In this document: positions 21,933 through 34,430 of the stretch, one piece after another
How the letters are laid out: every line of letters begins with the position of its first letter
Numbering within the stretch: position 1 is the stretch's first letter
Assembly: GCA_023053685.1 (NCBI GenBank)
Contig: JALIGW010000005.1
Coordinates: forward strand, 20,218,001 to 20,282,000
Source of the DNA: Diadophis punctatus similis
Lineage: Eukaryota > Chordata > Lepidosauria > Squamata > Dipsadidae
DNA length: 64,000 nt
Direction: 5' to 3'
Notes under the pieces: model-generated
What the model was told of the DNA's origin: nothing
The model's input: only the letters and a program-made list of their open reading frames with translations
The model's database searches: none
Position numbers and translations under genes: made by a program

Positions 21933-22551
21933 AATGGTGGAATGAACTAAGGCTTTGAGAATAATGGAGAGGCAGCAATCTGAATAGAATTGTTTTAAGA
22001 CATGCAAGTTTTTCATTTCATTTTAACCTTGTGAGGTTTCTTCTTTAGGATATATTTTTCCCCCAGTTTAGCTTACAGCCCTGAATTTTCCTGTTGTTCC
22101 CCACCCAAGCATTAACCAGGTCCAGCTTGGTTAGTCTTTTTGATATCAGCTAAATTGGCTAAGCGATTTGTATCATCGGATAATTTATGAAGCCAAGGGA
22201 TATTCTACTTAGATATGGGCAGAGCTGAGGAGTTCAGAATTTTATAGTTGGTTTTCTTTGCATTTTCTGTTAAAGTATAAAATGAGGACAGATGAAATTG
22301 CATTTTTTAAGAACTAATATTAGGCAACTATTGTTAAAGGACCAGAGGTTATTTATGTGGAAGATATAAATGGTAATGCTGAAGTTCATGTAAGGTTGAG
22401 AGAAGTGAGAGGTAAGAGATATTGAAAGATACCCTGTAATTTATCCCTTGACTTCATAAATGAGGATAATGTAATTTATGGAATTTTTTTAATGTCGTAC
22501 AGGGCCCCCAACACACTGCCTGCAGGGAAGCACAGCTATTGATTGATACAG
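21933..22551. other. Unassigned sequence
   Basis: Nothing recognised. Confidence 0.4.
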
Positions 22552-22748
22552 TAGAGAGCCAGTGGTTAAGGTGTTGACTAGGATAAGAGAGACTCTTGAA
22601 GTCCAGAGTTGGCCTTAAAAGTTCCCTAGATGACTTTAGACTAATCATTCTCAGCCCAACCTACTGAAAGAATTGTTGTGGGAAATAATTGAAGGAATGT
22701 GTATTACTTTCTGCTACGGGAAGAAAGATAGAGCATAAATCAAATAAA
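22552..22748 (+). mobile_element. Squamate tRNA-type SINE, decayed
   Basis: gagccagtggttaagg, then ctcagcccaacctac and ttgttgtgggaaata, ending with caaataaata. Same layout as the copies at 24588, 34200 and 62607. Confidence 0.6.
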
Positions 22749-23350
22749 TATATGTATGCAAACATTTCGAATTTTACTTTTAATTTTTAGCACACAGGAA
22801 GTATCCTAATTTGAAGGCCTTTCCCCTTGAAGGAATCAAAATCAGAACTCTTCCAGAAAAGTCAAAATGGTTTTGCACATTTCTCAAGATACTTCTATTT
22901 GGGAAGGATTCTAGCCACTGCAGAATCACTGGCTTAAAGTTGAATACTTCCTTGGCTCCAAATTAGCAGAAGAATGGGATACCGAGACTGTGCAAAATAC
23001 TGGCTAAGCTTATTTTGCAAAATAAGTTAAACTTAGCAATGTCTCCTTCCTTCAAATATTATATAGCAGCCACATCCCTTGAAGCTTCACATGGCTGCTT
23101 TGATTTGCTGGTGGTCATGGCAGAAGTGCTTGTCCATGCTTGTACAGATTGCAGGAAATGGCATATACATTAAACTTTGGATTCGGAAGTCTAAAAAGTT
23201 TGCAACGTAAGACACAGAAATATTACTGGGGCTTATAGTAAATTTGTAAACAAAGAACATTGCACCAAAGATACATGGATGTGTGGGCGATCTGGCTGCA
23301 ACCTGTCACCCCATTGATTGCCAGGGTTGATTCAGCTGATCTGGTTGGCT
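22749..23350. other. Unassigned sequence
   Basis: Nothing recognised. Confidence 0.4.
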
Positions 23351-23361
23351 AGACGGGTGTC

Positions 23362-23400
23362 CCCTTCCTTCCTTCCTTCCTTCCTTCCTTCTTTCCTTCT
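23362..23400. repeat. (CCTT)n microsatellite
   Basis: Ten or so cctt units by direct reading. Confidence 0.9.
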
Positions 23401-23563
23401 CCATTGCATCTCTTCTGATGCTGTGTGCTCAGTGGAAGAGGATGACCATCCCAGATAGCAGTGTACCAATCTTCTGTCAAGGATATACAATAGCTGTGCT
23501 TCCCCGCTAGAAACTCCAAAAGATACATGGTAGACGTCATAAGATTTGCATTGCTGTCTGGGA

Positions 23564-23606
23564 ATTGAAGTCCACAAATCTTAAAGTTGCCAAGGTTGCA
23601 AATCAA
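23564..23606. mobile_element. Fragment of the CAGTGTTTCCCAACC hairpin MITE
   Basis: gggaattgaagtccacaaat, then ttaaagttgccaaggttg, matches one arm of the hairpin at 7638. The other arm is missing. Confidence 0.65.
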
Positions 23607-24587
23607 TTAAAGTTGCACCAAAACGAGCATCAGAAATTTGGATTTTGTTATTTTTATAGTGTATCTTTTACACAGTATTCTTTGTTACATATGTACTATA
23701 AGCCCCATAATTTTTTCTGTGTCTTAGATTGCAGGTGAACATTTTTTAGACTTCTGTATATCTATAATGTATATGTATGAAAGAGAAGAATTTCCTAAAA
23801 TCCAAAGTTTATCAATATAGATTCAAATGATCTTAGTGAAGTCTCCTGGTGCACATACTTAAAATTGAGAAATAAAATATCATGAATACAAACTGTCCAG
23901 GAAATTGTTTTTAGCACAGTAGAACGTGTAGCATTTGAAAACCAGCCCTGTTTTTCCTCAAAAGTTTTGTTAATACAGTAATTTCAATCAAAGTTGAAGG
24001 AAAGGAAGACGTTATTTTGATTGTTCTTATTGTGAGTCACAAACTCTTGCTATTTACTGATAGAGCTCAGATCCACCCTCTTCCGGATCTTGATTTAGGC
24101 TCTTGCTTAGTACCATAACTATTTGTTTTCAAGTTGAAATGAGCCATGAAAACTGGATGTTCTCTTTGAAAATGGTTTTCTTTTTAGCAGTGATGTTATG
24201 TATATCTTTGTGCTCCGAGATTTGTGTCATACCAACACTTGGTATTAGTAATGAAATTACACATGGTCCAAACAGTGAAGTTAGCTTTTTAATGTCACTG
24301 GGTTCTAGTGTTTGTGCCACCTCTCTCTCAGCAAATTTATGAAAAATATATTTGTCTTAAGCAGTGGCCTGACTGTTCCAAGACTTTTTGGTACTTGAAA
24401 ATAGTGAAAGTTAAGGGCACCAGAAGTAAATTCCTTTGCAGTCAGAAACCTGATTAAGCTATGAAATCAAAGTCTTTCCTTTCTATTCTAGTTTTGAATG
24501 TGCTCACCACTAAAAGTTGATAATTGAGTAGCTGTAAGTTTTAAACAGTGCACAGCTGGTTTAGACACCACCTGTATTGTGGGCATA
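23607..24587. other. Unassigned sequence
   Basis: A 79-codon frame at 24103 has a hydrophobic stretch but no recognisable family. Confidence 0.4.
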
Positions 24588-24770
24588 TTTTGGTGCAGTG
24601 ACTAAGAAACCAGGATGCTGTGTTATAGCCTCCCTTAAGCATGAAAAACCAGCTGGATGATTTTGAGCCAGTCACTCACTCTCAGCCCACCCCACCTCAC
24701 AAGGTTGTTGTAGGAAAAATAGGAAGTAGGAGTAGTAGCTTTGTTTGGTGCCTTTAGTTGACCAAAATAT
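24588..24770 (+). mobile_element. Squamate tRNA-type SINE
   Basis: ggtgcagtgactaag head, then ttaagcatgaaaaaccagct, gagccagtcactcactctcag, cacaaggttgttgtag. Followed by an AT-rich tract to about 24905. Confidence 0.65.
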
Positions 24771-24905
24771 ATTTTTCAAGGATAAAAATATATAATAATA
24801 TATGTAATAATCCATAAAATTTATACAGTATAATAATTTATATAATAATTCCTAAAATTTATTTCTTAATATTTATAACTAGTGATTTATCATTATCATT
24901 AATTA

Positions 24906-25805
24906 TAATTTGTGTTTTGTCATACTGGGTTCCTACCAAAAAGGTTTGGACAGCTGTTAGAAAATCTACATATTGACAAAATTTCCATCAGTCAATTGCA
25001 AAAGGCCACACTGTTTGGCTCAGCACATATACTATACTGATCCATTACAATATTCTGAGTTCTTGGAAACAACTCAGTGTGGATGGAGGCCAACACCAGC
25101 TAAAGAACTGGCAGCTGTGAATAATAATTAACAACACCTGCCTATCTACCTGGGGTAGGCAGATATTCTTCAACAGTATCAAATATTTGCCTATTTCAGG
25201 TCCTTGGGAAGGACTCAGTAGGTGGATAAAACTGCCATATCCAGTCTAAACATCTGGCAATGACAATGCGACCAATACAATAATAGAAAAGGGATTTCAG
25301 GTGTAATGGCAAAGGTTGCTCATAGTCTCAGACCTTCAAGGTTTTTCCTTAACAGCCTTTTGTCTGTTGTAAATCTTAAAATGTTACCAAATCCAAATGT
25401 GACATGGTTTGCATTTGTCAGCCATTCCTTAGATTCTGTTTCATAAAGCAAAGCATACGTTAAGATCTCTGGGTGTCTTTTTTATGCCCAGTCATAACCT
25501 CCTTACTTTCTGCTTTTTTGCAGAAAAAGTAAAGTAATGGTAAAACCCTCTTTTCCACAGAAAATGGCCAAACCCAGAATATATTTGTGACACTTTTTGT
25601 TTTGTGTAGTTTTTAACCTTGTCCAATTTCCAGTTTAAGCTTGCACATCCATACATTTTTAGTATAAAACATCTTAACTGGATATATTTGGCCTGGTGAC
25701 ATTTGAATGTATGCAACTCTCAGCTTTTTTCCTTTTTCAGTTTTTAAGAATGGGGACATTTTGAAATACAGCTAGAAGTGAAGGTTAATGATGAAAAGAT
25801 ATCTG
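24906..25805. other. Unassigned sequence
   Basis: No gene or repeat recognised. Confidence 0.4.
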
Positions 25806-26205
25806 TGGGATCCTTGGTGCTCTCTGAGCTTGGTGGTTTTCTTGCAGGTGTTTCATTATCCAACTAGGTAACATCATCAGTACACTGATAATAGCAATAG
25901 CACTTTACTTATATACCGCTTCATAGTGCTTTACAGCCCTCTCTAAGCGGTTTACAGAGTTCAGCATATTGCCCCCAACAATCTGGGTCCTCATTTTACC
26001 CACCTCGGAAGGATGGAAGGCTGAGTCAACCTTGAACCTGGTGAGATTTGAACTGCTGAACTGCTGAACTAGCAGTCAGCCTGCAGTCGCAGCATTTAAC
26101 CACTGCACCACTTCAGCTCCTAATGTTACCTAGTTGGGCAATGAAATGTCTGCAAGAAAACCACCAAGTTCAGAGAGCACCAAGGACCCCTAGTTCAACT
26201 GTATT
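25806..26205. mobile_element. Foldback element with a SINE at its tip
   Basis: Left arm ccttggtgctctctgag, then ggtggttttcttgcag and aactaggtaacatcatcag; right arm is the inverse (atgttacctagtt, ctgcaagaaaaccaccaag, gagagcaccaagg). The SINE interrupts it almost exactly at the tip. Related sequences lie at 41910 and 50068. Confidence 0.8.
25890..26120 (-). mobile_element. Sauria-type tRNA SINE
   Basis: Minus orientation: gagctgaagtggtgcagtgg head at 26120, gactcagccttccatcc, caatctgggtcctcatttta on the plus strand, and the tail agcaatagca at 25892. Confidence 0.88.
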
Positions 26206-26730
26206 CTATCAAAAACATGTCTTTTTTGTAACCTTTAGTGAAAAAGAGGACATTTGTGGTGTTATAAAATTAAATCCTTACTAAAACAATAGGGAAGACT
26301 GACCTTTTCTATTTCCCAATACTTAACTGTATTTTAGCATTCCAATAATTCAAGCATTTCAAATACAAAGAGCTCACGTTAGGGGAAAGGAGGATGAGTG
26401 ACGGAAGATTAGTGGAAAGCACTCCATTTAAAAACATGAAAGTCCTAAAAGGTTCCTTTTGACATGTCTCCAAAATTTAGGCCGGCAAAGGTGCTGCCTT
26501 TGCATGAAGACAGGGCTCCAACGGTTGGTGGCTGCTCTCTCAGGGAAAATATGAAGACGAGGAAGGGGGAAAGAGTAGGAAGGATGAAGGATGCCTTCTG
26601 TGTTTTTCCTCCTCTCCAACAATGTGTGGTTGCTTTCTGCAGAGGAGAAAAAACTTAGAGCTGCTCTCCAACAAGTGCAGGCTTGTTAGAGAGGCAAAGA
26701 AGGTGCAACAGAGGTTACTGTTAAGAGTAT
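26206..26730. other. Unassigned sequence
   Basis: Nothing recognised. Confidence 0.4.
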
Positions 26731-26975
26731 GAGCCGAGATGGCGCAGCGGTTAGAGGGCAGTACTGCAGGCCACTTTAGCTGACTGTGATCCACAGGTCA
26801 GCCGTTCAAATCTCACCAGCTCAAGGTTGACTCAGCCTTCCATCTTTCCGAGGTAGGTAAAATGAGGACCCAGATTGTTGGGGGCAATATAAATATATAC
26901 ATTGCTTACTGGTGTAAACCGCTTAGAGAGTGCTTGCACTGTGAGGCGGTATATAAATCTCACAAATAAATAAAG
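26731..26975 (+). mobile_element. Sauria-type tRNA SINE, variant tail
   Basis: gagccgagatggcgcagcgg head, same body as the other copies, small extra AT-rich insert at 26892-26912, tail caaataaataaa in place of the usual ctattg run. Confidence 0.8.
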
Positions 26976-27242
26976 AGCAACCTTTTTTATTGCTTCCGTC
27001 AGGATGCTGTTTGTGTTGGAGCATCCAAAACTTTAATGGCTTGGAAGCTTTTGTTCTCTCAGAAGTGACCATAGGCCATGAAGCTCTGCGGCCAGGTGGG
27101 AAAGACCTGCAAGTTGCCAGCTTTCCTCCACGATCTCCTTCCTCCATGGAAATCTGGAAGTTAGGAGGCAGCCTTGTAATTTCCACCAAAGTGGCTTTGA
27201 TCTGGCTTCAGCCTGGCATCCAGAGAGAACCTGCCTTATGAG

Positions 27243-27677
27243 CAGTGGTGGGTTCCTACCAGTGCGGTCCACTCTATAGCACCGGTAGCAGCCCGCTGGT
27301 GACGTCACAGTACTGGTGCGGTTGGTTGCCGGTGCCTGGGTGCCACCATTTTTTCAAAAAAAAAAATTGTTACATTTAAAAAAAAATTTCTTCTGCGCAT
27401 GCCCAGAAGCCGAGCTTCCGGCACTGCACATACGCTGCCTTCCTATCCCACAGTGAGTCCAAGCAGGGGAGGATGTCTGAGGGAGCGCGTGAGACGCTGA
27501 AAGAACGGGCAACAGGAGCTATCTCCATTCCCCTCCCTTCAGCAGTCCGAGAAGCCGCGCCCACCCGGTCACATGGCTGGCAAGCCACGCCCACCCGGTC
27601 ACATGGCTGGCAAGCCATGCCCACAAAATAAGCCACGCCCACAGAGTGGTAGTAAAAAAAATTAGGAACCATAGCTG
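27243..27677. mobile_element. hAT MITE, GGGTGGGTTCC family, variant
   Basis: Left cagtggtgggttcctaccag, right taggaaccatagctg. No matching TSD, so the right end may be altered. Contains a direct repeat: cacgcccacccggtcacatg occurs at two adjacent places around 27555-27605. Confidence 0.65.
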
Positions 27678-28277
27678 GCTGCACCTTTATTCCACTATGT
27701 CCTGTATGCTCAAAGTGGTTCTTTTTCCAAAGATGCCTACTTTGGGAACATTTCATGTGATTTAAAAACAGTTTTTAAAAAGATTTGTGTGCAAACAGTT
27801 TTTCATTTCCTTTTCAAATTATTTTCTTTCCCCTCTTTCTCTCGTTTCTGTGATTCCTGGGCGGCTTGTATTTTAACAAAGAAAAGGAGGAAACGTGAGT
27901 TGTTATTTCAGCAGAAGTATCAAAAGCACGAAAAAAGCCATCTTCATAAAAATTGCTAAAAAGGATGCTTGGATAAAGTTTTGTTATGAAAAAATTGAGA
28001 ATTTCAGTATAACTGTGCTTGTTATTTCTTCATAAGATCATCTAAGTTTGTTCGTTCCTTGCTTGTTTTGGGCAGAAAAATGAAAATAGTTTATTATTTT
28101 CTTCATGATTAACGCTGAAGAATACTTGAGGATCTTGTGTAAAATATTTGTGTACTTTTCAGTTAAAGTCTTACTGATGTTCATGAAGAAAAGAAATTAA
28201 GATCCATATTAACTCAATGGTTTTGGAAGTTCAGAAGCCCATTCTTTTATAAAGCTTCTGTTGGCTTAATTAAAGTA
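27678..28277. other. Unassigned sequence
   Basis: No gene or repeat recognised. Confidence 0.4.
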
Positions 28278-28959
28278 CAGGTAGACCTTGACTTGCAATT
28301 ATTCTTACAACCAGTGACTGTTCAAAGTTACAATGGCACGGGGGGGGGGGGGGAATGACTTATGTCAGGGAATTGTGCAGCAAATGAAATCGGAGACGCG
28401 GACAACGGAGTAGTTTTATATAAATATATTTTACATCTATATCTACAGCAAACAGGAGCATCATGAGGTAAATCACAGGACACACAGAAGAAAAATGGCG
28501 GGGAAACAGGGAAACTCCCCCTCCACACCCACAGCAACCAATCATAGCACAGATTGCCTCACACAGGAGCCAGCATTCTCCAACCAATCAACTACAACTG
28601 TGGGTTCTGGCTCACTGCAAAAACCCACTGCTCCAGCTACTAAATTTAAATATCTTAACAACTTATGTCTGCTTTTCACACTTATAACCATTGCAGCATC
28701 CCTGTAGTCACATGATCAAAATTTTGACACTTGGCAACTGGCGTGTATTTATGGCAGTTGCAGTGTGCTGGAGTCATGTGATCACTCTTTGCAACCTTCT
28801 GACAAGCAAAGTCAGTGGGTAAGCCCGATTCACTTAACAACCGTGTTACTAACTTAACAACTGCAGTGATTCATTTAACAACTGTGGCAAGAAAGGTCGT
28901 AAAATGGGGCAAAACAGAAAGTTTGGGATCGGTTGCAGTCATAAATTGAGGACTACCTG
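28278..28959 (-). mobile_element. TA-flanked MITE, split by a solo LTR
   Basis: Left CAGGTAGACCTTGAC after TA, right gaggactacctg. A G14-type run lies at 28340-28353. The MITE resumes after the LTR at tctgcttttcacacttataacc. Confidence 0.85.
28363..28660 (-). mobile_element. Solo LTR of an endogenous retrovirus-like element (298 bp)
   Basis: Starts TG and ends CA on either strand, with exact 5-bp TSDs actta (28358-28362 and 28661-28665). A minus-strand TATATAAAA box lies at 28414-28422 and an ATTGG box upstream of it, so minus orientation is favoured. No internal retroviral sequence; a solo LTR left by recombination. Family unknown. Confidence 0.75.
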
Positions 28960-29057
28960 TGTTGTTTCAATAAGAATTTTGAATGATTTTATAACCGCTT
29001 CCTCTTGCATGATGCAAATCCAAGGAAACAATCAACTAAAAGTCTAAATTTCATAGG

Positions 29058-29067
29058 GTTTGTTTGT

Positions 29068-29103
<36 letters not shown>

Positions 29104-29135
29104 ATGGATTTATATGCCGCCCAACTCCCAGCTGA
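29058..29135 (-). mobile_element. L2-type LINE 3' end stub
   Basis: (TTTA)n followed by tatatgccgcccaactccc, the same junction as at 132-185. Only the tail is present. Confidence 0.7.
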
Positions 29136-29223
29136 ATCAATATGGGATTAATCTTGTTTGTAGTGTAGTATGAAAAATATAGTGGATTTACCTAATAGAA
29201 ATGCTTGAATTTGTGCAAGTGCC

Positions 29224-29386
<163 letters not shown>

Positions 29387-29762
29387 CTTTTCTTTTTTGC
29401 TAAACTTCTGTTCTCATGTTTTCTGTTGCTCACAAAATAATGATTTTTTTAAAAAGTTGGAAGCTCTCCTGAACCACTTGGATAAATAGACCAGAGGGCT
29501 GCAGCAGGAAAAGGAGGTGGCATTGGTGAATCTTGTCCATGTTTTAAAAATGAAATTACTGCTAGTGCAAAGAAACTATTTGATAGCACCGATAATCAGA
29601 TGTGGAGAAGTCCTCTAAAGGACAGGATCTGGGCACTTGATATTTAGCTGCAGCTTCAAGAGGAGACTTCATATGTAGGCATTAATTTCCATGTGCTATT
29701 TTAGGAAGGAAACTGAACTGTTGTTACCACAATTATAAACTTCAGTTTTGGCAGCATTTGTA
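29387..29762. other. Unassigned sequence
   Basis: Nothing recognised. Confidence 0.4.
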
Positions 29763-30134
29763 TAGGTAATCCTCAACTTACAAAAGTTTGTTTAGTGACT
29801 CTTCAAAGTTACAATGGCATTGAAAAAAGTGACTTATGACCATTTTTCACACTTAACGACCATTGCAGCATCCCCATGATCACGTGGTCAAAATTCAGAT
29901 GCTTGGCAACTAACTCATATTTAGGACAGTTGCCGTGTCCAGGGTCATGTGATCATCTTTTGCAAAGTCAGTGGAGAAGCCAGATTTACTTAACAACTGT
30001 ATTACTAACTTAACAACTGCAGTGATTCATTTGGCAACTGTGGCAAGAAAGGTTATAAAATGGGGCAAAACTCACTTAACAAATGTCCCATTTAGCAACA
30101 GGAATTTTTGTGGTCATAAGTTGAGGACTACCTG
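29763..30134 (-). mobile_element. TA-flanked MITE, full-length copy
   Basis: Left taggtaatcctcaac, right gaggactacctg, TA on both sides. Internal ccattgcagcatccccatg and ttaacaactgcagtgattc blocks. Confidence 0.85.
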
Positions 30135-32812
30135 TACTTCAAATACATTTCCACTTTAATTTTTTTACTCAAATATAGGTGTAGGAAAGGACTCGGTAAA
30201 TATATATTTTCCTTGTTCGTTTTTGTTACATTTCCTGCAAAGGATGCCAGAAGGCTGGATTGCAACCTATTAACTCAAGCTTTTCCCTATCAAGGAGAAG
30301 TCAATGGTATGAAAAATTTCTAATTGCTGCCTTGATCAAAATGGGTTGTTCTTTTTTCCCCATTCTCTGGCAGACGGTGCTTCAACTCTAGCACTCTAGG
30401 ATGAGCCAGATTATTTAATGAAACTGTAGCTGTGCCTCTCCGGTTTTCTGTGACCAAATTAGACTGTGAGGTTTGGAGCTATATTTAGATAGGTGGTTGT
30501 GTGATCACTTTTTGTACTCCAGGACTGTTCGATGCCATTCTCTATAACCTCTCCCTCTTTCACTTTCCTCAAGGTAACAGAAGACAAGAGCACAGCTGTC
30601 CTAGAGTTTCACAAAGTCTGTAAACATCCTGACACGCTTCCCTTGGAGAATCGTGAGGTTTCATTGCACAAGGCGGCAGGATAAGTTTCTAGACTGGCCT
30701 TGCTCATCATCTGTGAAAGAGAGCTGGCACCTGGATTGCTTAGGAAGTCTTCCAGAGGCTGGTCTGACCAAATGTCATAAGGCTACTTAACACAAGAGAA
30801 GCAACTTGACCAGTAGTATCTCGAAGAATTTGGGGTAGAATGAAATACTACACCTTGGAATGTATTTATTACCTATAAAATGTTAGCTACTCTTTATAAT
30901 TTCCCCATCTCCTCCTTCCTCCTCCTCCTCCTCCGTTAGATAAACGTTGCTGCTGCTTTTCCGTAACAAGATTTATCATGTACTCTTGTTTAATTTTAAC
31001 AATGGAAAACTGTTGACTCCAATTATGCACATTCTTGAGAAGGGATATGCAATAGAAAGAATCAGTGTAGTCTTAAACTAAAATGGACTCACTTGTGTCT
31101 ATTAAAATTTGGAAACTGTTGAACTCAACTTCCTTGGATGACTTTTATTATGAAAAATATGTTTGAGCTCTTTATTTGTCTATTTTAGGATTATACAATC
31201 TGCCCATTGCCTTCAGACATTCCATGAGTATTGAATTAGGCATCAAATATTTCAGGCGCAGTCATACAAGGAGACAAATGTACTTGTGGTTGCCTTTTAA
31301 AATAATAGTAATTGTGCCAAGGTTTCTTAGTGCAGACCTGGGCATCATTTTAGGCTGGGAGAGCATTGAAAAGGTTGAATGCATATTGTGAGTCCTGTAA
31401 AAATAACGCTTGCCATGAAAGACTTTCCTATTTTGCAAAATGGCTACAATGCTAGGCATGGCTAGCCACAAAGCACCGTATTACAAGAAAGCAGTCTTAC
31501 TCTCCACTCCAAGAATTCTTTCCAAGAATTCATCGAAGTGTAATCTTTGCAGTCATTGCTGAAAATAAACACAGTTTAAATGCAAGTAAAATCTGATGGG
31601 ACCAAGCACTTAGAATATATCATGAAAGGGACCTGGAGGCTCGTTGGTGCTCATGGTCACCACTTGCCTACCCAAAACCTAGGGTATTTGAACTTTCTGA
31701 AGTGTACATGTCCAAGGCTTGGATGGTTCCCTTGGACAACAGATTTTCTTAATCTAGTGGATGCACTTTGTTGCTGTGGTTGAGTTCAACCACATCTTCT
31801 AAAGTGCTGATTGCCATCATGCACCGTGTCATCATGCACTCTGTGCTTCCCTACAACTCCCAAAATTTCCAGCAATTAATGGGGGCACCAGACATCCAGC
31901 CATGGAATCATCGAATCTCTTGCTTCTACAGTGGCACCTCTCCCATTCTTTTCAAAGGACTGGGAAAAAGAATTGTCAACCAGCTTTCTGGGTTTCTGCT
32001 GTTTGGGAAAAGCCAGGATCACTGTTAAAATTCTTGAAAACATTCAGCAGTCAGCCGTATCTGGATACAAGTAATTATTTTGATGTTAATTAGAAATGAT
32101 TGTATGATCTAATCATCTCAGAATTGCTTACTATATGCAAACAAGAATATAGGAACATATGTATATTAATATATACAAATGGGAATATATTGGTAAAATG
32201 CTATGCAGTGCTATTTGCTGATTTTTAGTTTTTATTGCATGGTATAATTTTATAACATTACTTTGGGGAAACGTAGTCGATGAGAAGGTTAAAAATTGTT
32301 GTAGAAAACCCCCATTTATAAGAAAATTTTCTTAGAAAACCCACATTTTACTTATTATTTCTTTTCTAGATTAGGGTTGGGCTATGCAGTTCCAAATTAC
32401 AAAATAGTTGGTTTAAAAAAAAAAGACAGGGTAGGATGTAAAACACATTTAGAATTCTGACCAGTTTGAATTTAAAGGACTTAAAATTTTGAAAAATGCT
32501 GCTTCAAGTATAAAGCAAACAAACATGTTTCGATCATTTGGAAATCTATCAAATTAAGAGCATGAATGCATATTTTGAAATGTTCTCTACATCCTTAACG
32601 TGAAGATAAACCAAAGCTTGTTTTATTTGGGCAGGAAGTGTAAGAGAACTGAAATAATAAACATTAAGTAGACAAAAACTAAGAATCAGCACTGAGAACA
32701 GGAGCAGGCAAACTATAACCTTCCAAATGACACTTTCATCATGCGTTTCATTTCACCATTTTCATGCTGTCCAGAACACTTAATCATAGTTTAGCAATTT
32801 CTAAACAGTTAT
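30135..32812. other. Unassigned sequence, about 2.7 kb
   Basis: The longest stretch without a recognised repeat or gene. A (TCC)n run lies at 30913-30934. Open frames of 60-86 codons lack features. Confidence 0.45.
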
Positions 32813-33150
32813 TGTCAGATAAGAATAATTCTCGTCAGAGGCGAAATAGATCTTTCCCTGGAACTCTGACATTATAAAAAGAAACCGCAGTTTAAGTTCT
32901 AATTAGAAAATATTTATTTCGGTACAAAAACAATAAATTCTCAATAAATTCTCATTAATCACATCTTGGCTATAAAAACAGGTCTTGCTCCTTACAGAAG
33001 CTGAAGAAGAAGGGCGGATCAAAGAAAGGAATGTACACATGCGTACTAGGAACATATTAATCACGTGCTCAGGAATAAACCATTATATTTGATAGGGATG
33101 CATCTCCCTGCATATACATATAACAGGCAATATAAAATCACTGCCTGACA
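32813..33150 (+). mobile_element. Solo LTR (338 bp)
   Basis: Ends TGTCAG...CTGACA with exact 5-bp TSDs gttat (32808-32812 and 33151-33155). On the plus strand a TATAAAA box at 32971-32977 is followed by AATAAA at 33074-33079, the order expected for U3-R-U5. No flanking retroviral genes. It does not resemble the LTR at 28363. Confidence 0.8.
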
Positions 33151-33155
33151 GTTAT

Positions 33156-33939
33156 TGTATGAAAAACGGTAATTATTCCAAGAGGATTTTGTGGTGCCCC
33201 ATTCTGAGATTGATTTCATCCAAACAACTGAGATACCACGAACTCATTCCTGTTCTAGGAGACTCAAGTCCAAAAATGGATACAGGATACAAAACAGGAA
33301 TGACTCAACCCCTTCCGTGAGAAAATGGAATGGTCCACATTGCTTTGCACTTTTATCACTAAAAGGTTATGGTAATAGCATTTAAAATGTAGAAACACAT
33401 GCTGTGTTCCTTTCTTGACAGACTTATGATAAACTGCCCCCTGTGAACCAGGTCTGCATTTAACATTGAAAACAGTCAATCAGCAATTCTACATGTCTCA
33501 AAGGAGGGTTAAATGTAAAAATAACATCAAGTAATCCTCTGTGGTTTTGCAGATATTGTTCATAGGAGGAAAATGGGTTCGTGCTAAATTGCACAGAAAC
33601 ATTGCCTTTGGTCAAATTAAGGTTGACTGATTAGTGATGCATATTATTTGAAGCTATTATTAAATAGCGTAGCCAAGTTACTGTTGGTTTCATGTGAGAT
33701 TGTTCATATTATTGTTAATTTGTGCCATCTCCTGATTCAGATCCAAAAAAATGCTGCTCATTACAATCTTTTAAAGTTTTGAAGAATTGAAACTTGGGAC
33801 TTGTGAACATTATCTTCTTTTATGGAAGTTTTGCCTGTCTTTCAGTTCTATTTGTAGAGACATGGCATTCTTGTCCCACCACTCACTGCAATTGGTAATG
33901 ACTTTGGGCTGGACCTTTTTAGAAGTAATGCTTAACTTG
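33156..33939. other. Unassigned sequence
   Basis: Nothing recognised. Confidence 0.4.
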
Positions 33940-34085
33940 CAGGGGTGGCCAAACTATGGTTCTTTGAGGACCTGTGGACTTCAACTCCCAGAATTCCTGA
34001 GCTAGCCATGCATGCATGGCTGGCTCAGGAATTCTGGGAGTTGAAGTCCACAGGTCCTCAAAGAACCATAGTTTGGCCACCCCTG
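33940..34085. mobile_element. Palindromic MITE, CAGGGGTGGCCAAACT ends
   Basis: A 146-bp palindrome: two 73-base arms with one mismatch and no loop. The core has cttcaactcccagaattcc, as in the 7638 element, but the ends differ. I could not find a matching 8-bp TSD (ttaacttg left, gctatgag right). Confidence 0.88.
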
Positions 34086-34199
34086 GCTATGAGTGCTTCT
34101 ATCTAACCCTGAGAATAATGTTCTTCTGTCAGGCCTTTAATTACAGCTGTCTTTTGCTAGTATGCTTTATCATTTTGTGTTTGGAATTGGTTTGGCTGA

Positions 34200-34430
34200 G
34201 AGCCAGTTTGGCCAAGAGTTTAAGGCACTGGATTAGGAGATGGAAAGTCCAGGTGCTACTCCTGCCTTAAGCATGTCAACCAGCTGGATGATTTGAGGCC
34301 TGTGAGTCTCTCTCAGCACTGGGAAGAAAACCATGGCAAATGACTCCAGAAAATACTGCCAAGAAAGCTGGAGGGACACGTTCTTGTAGTTGCCAGGACT
34401 CAAGGCTGATTTGAAGCCACCCAAAAGAAG
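34200..34430 (+). mobile_element. Squamate tRNA-type SINE, long form
   Basis: gagccagtttggccaagag, then ccttaagcatgtcaaccagc and aaaaccatggcaaatgactc. Layout as in other tRNA-type SINEs with a longer 3' part. Confidence 0.6.
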
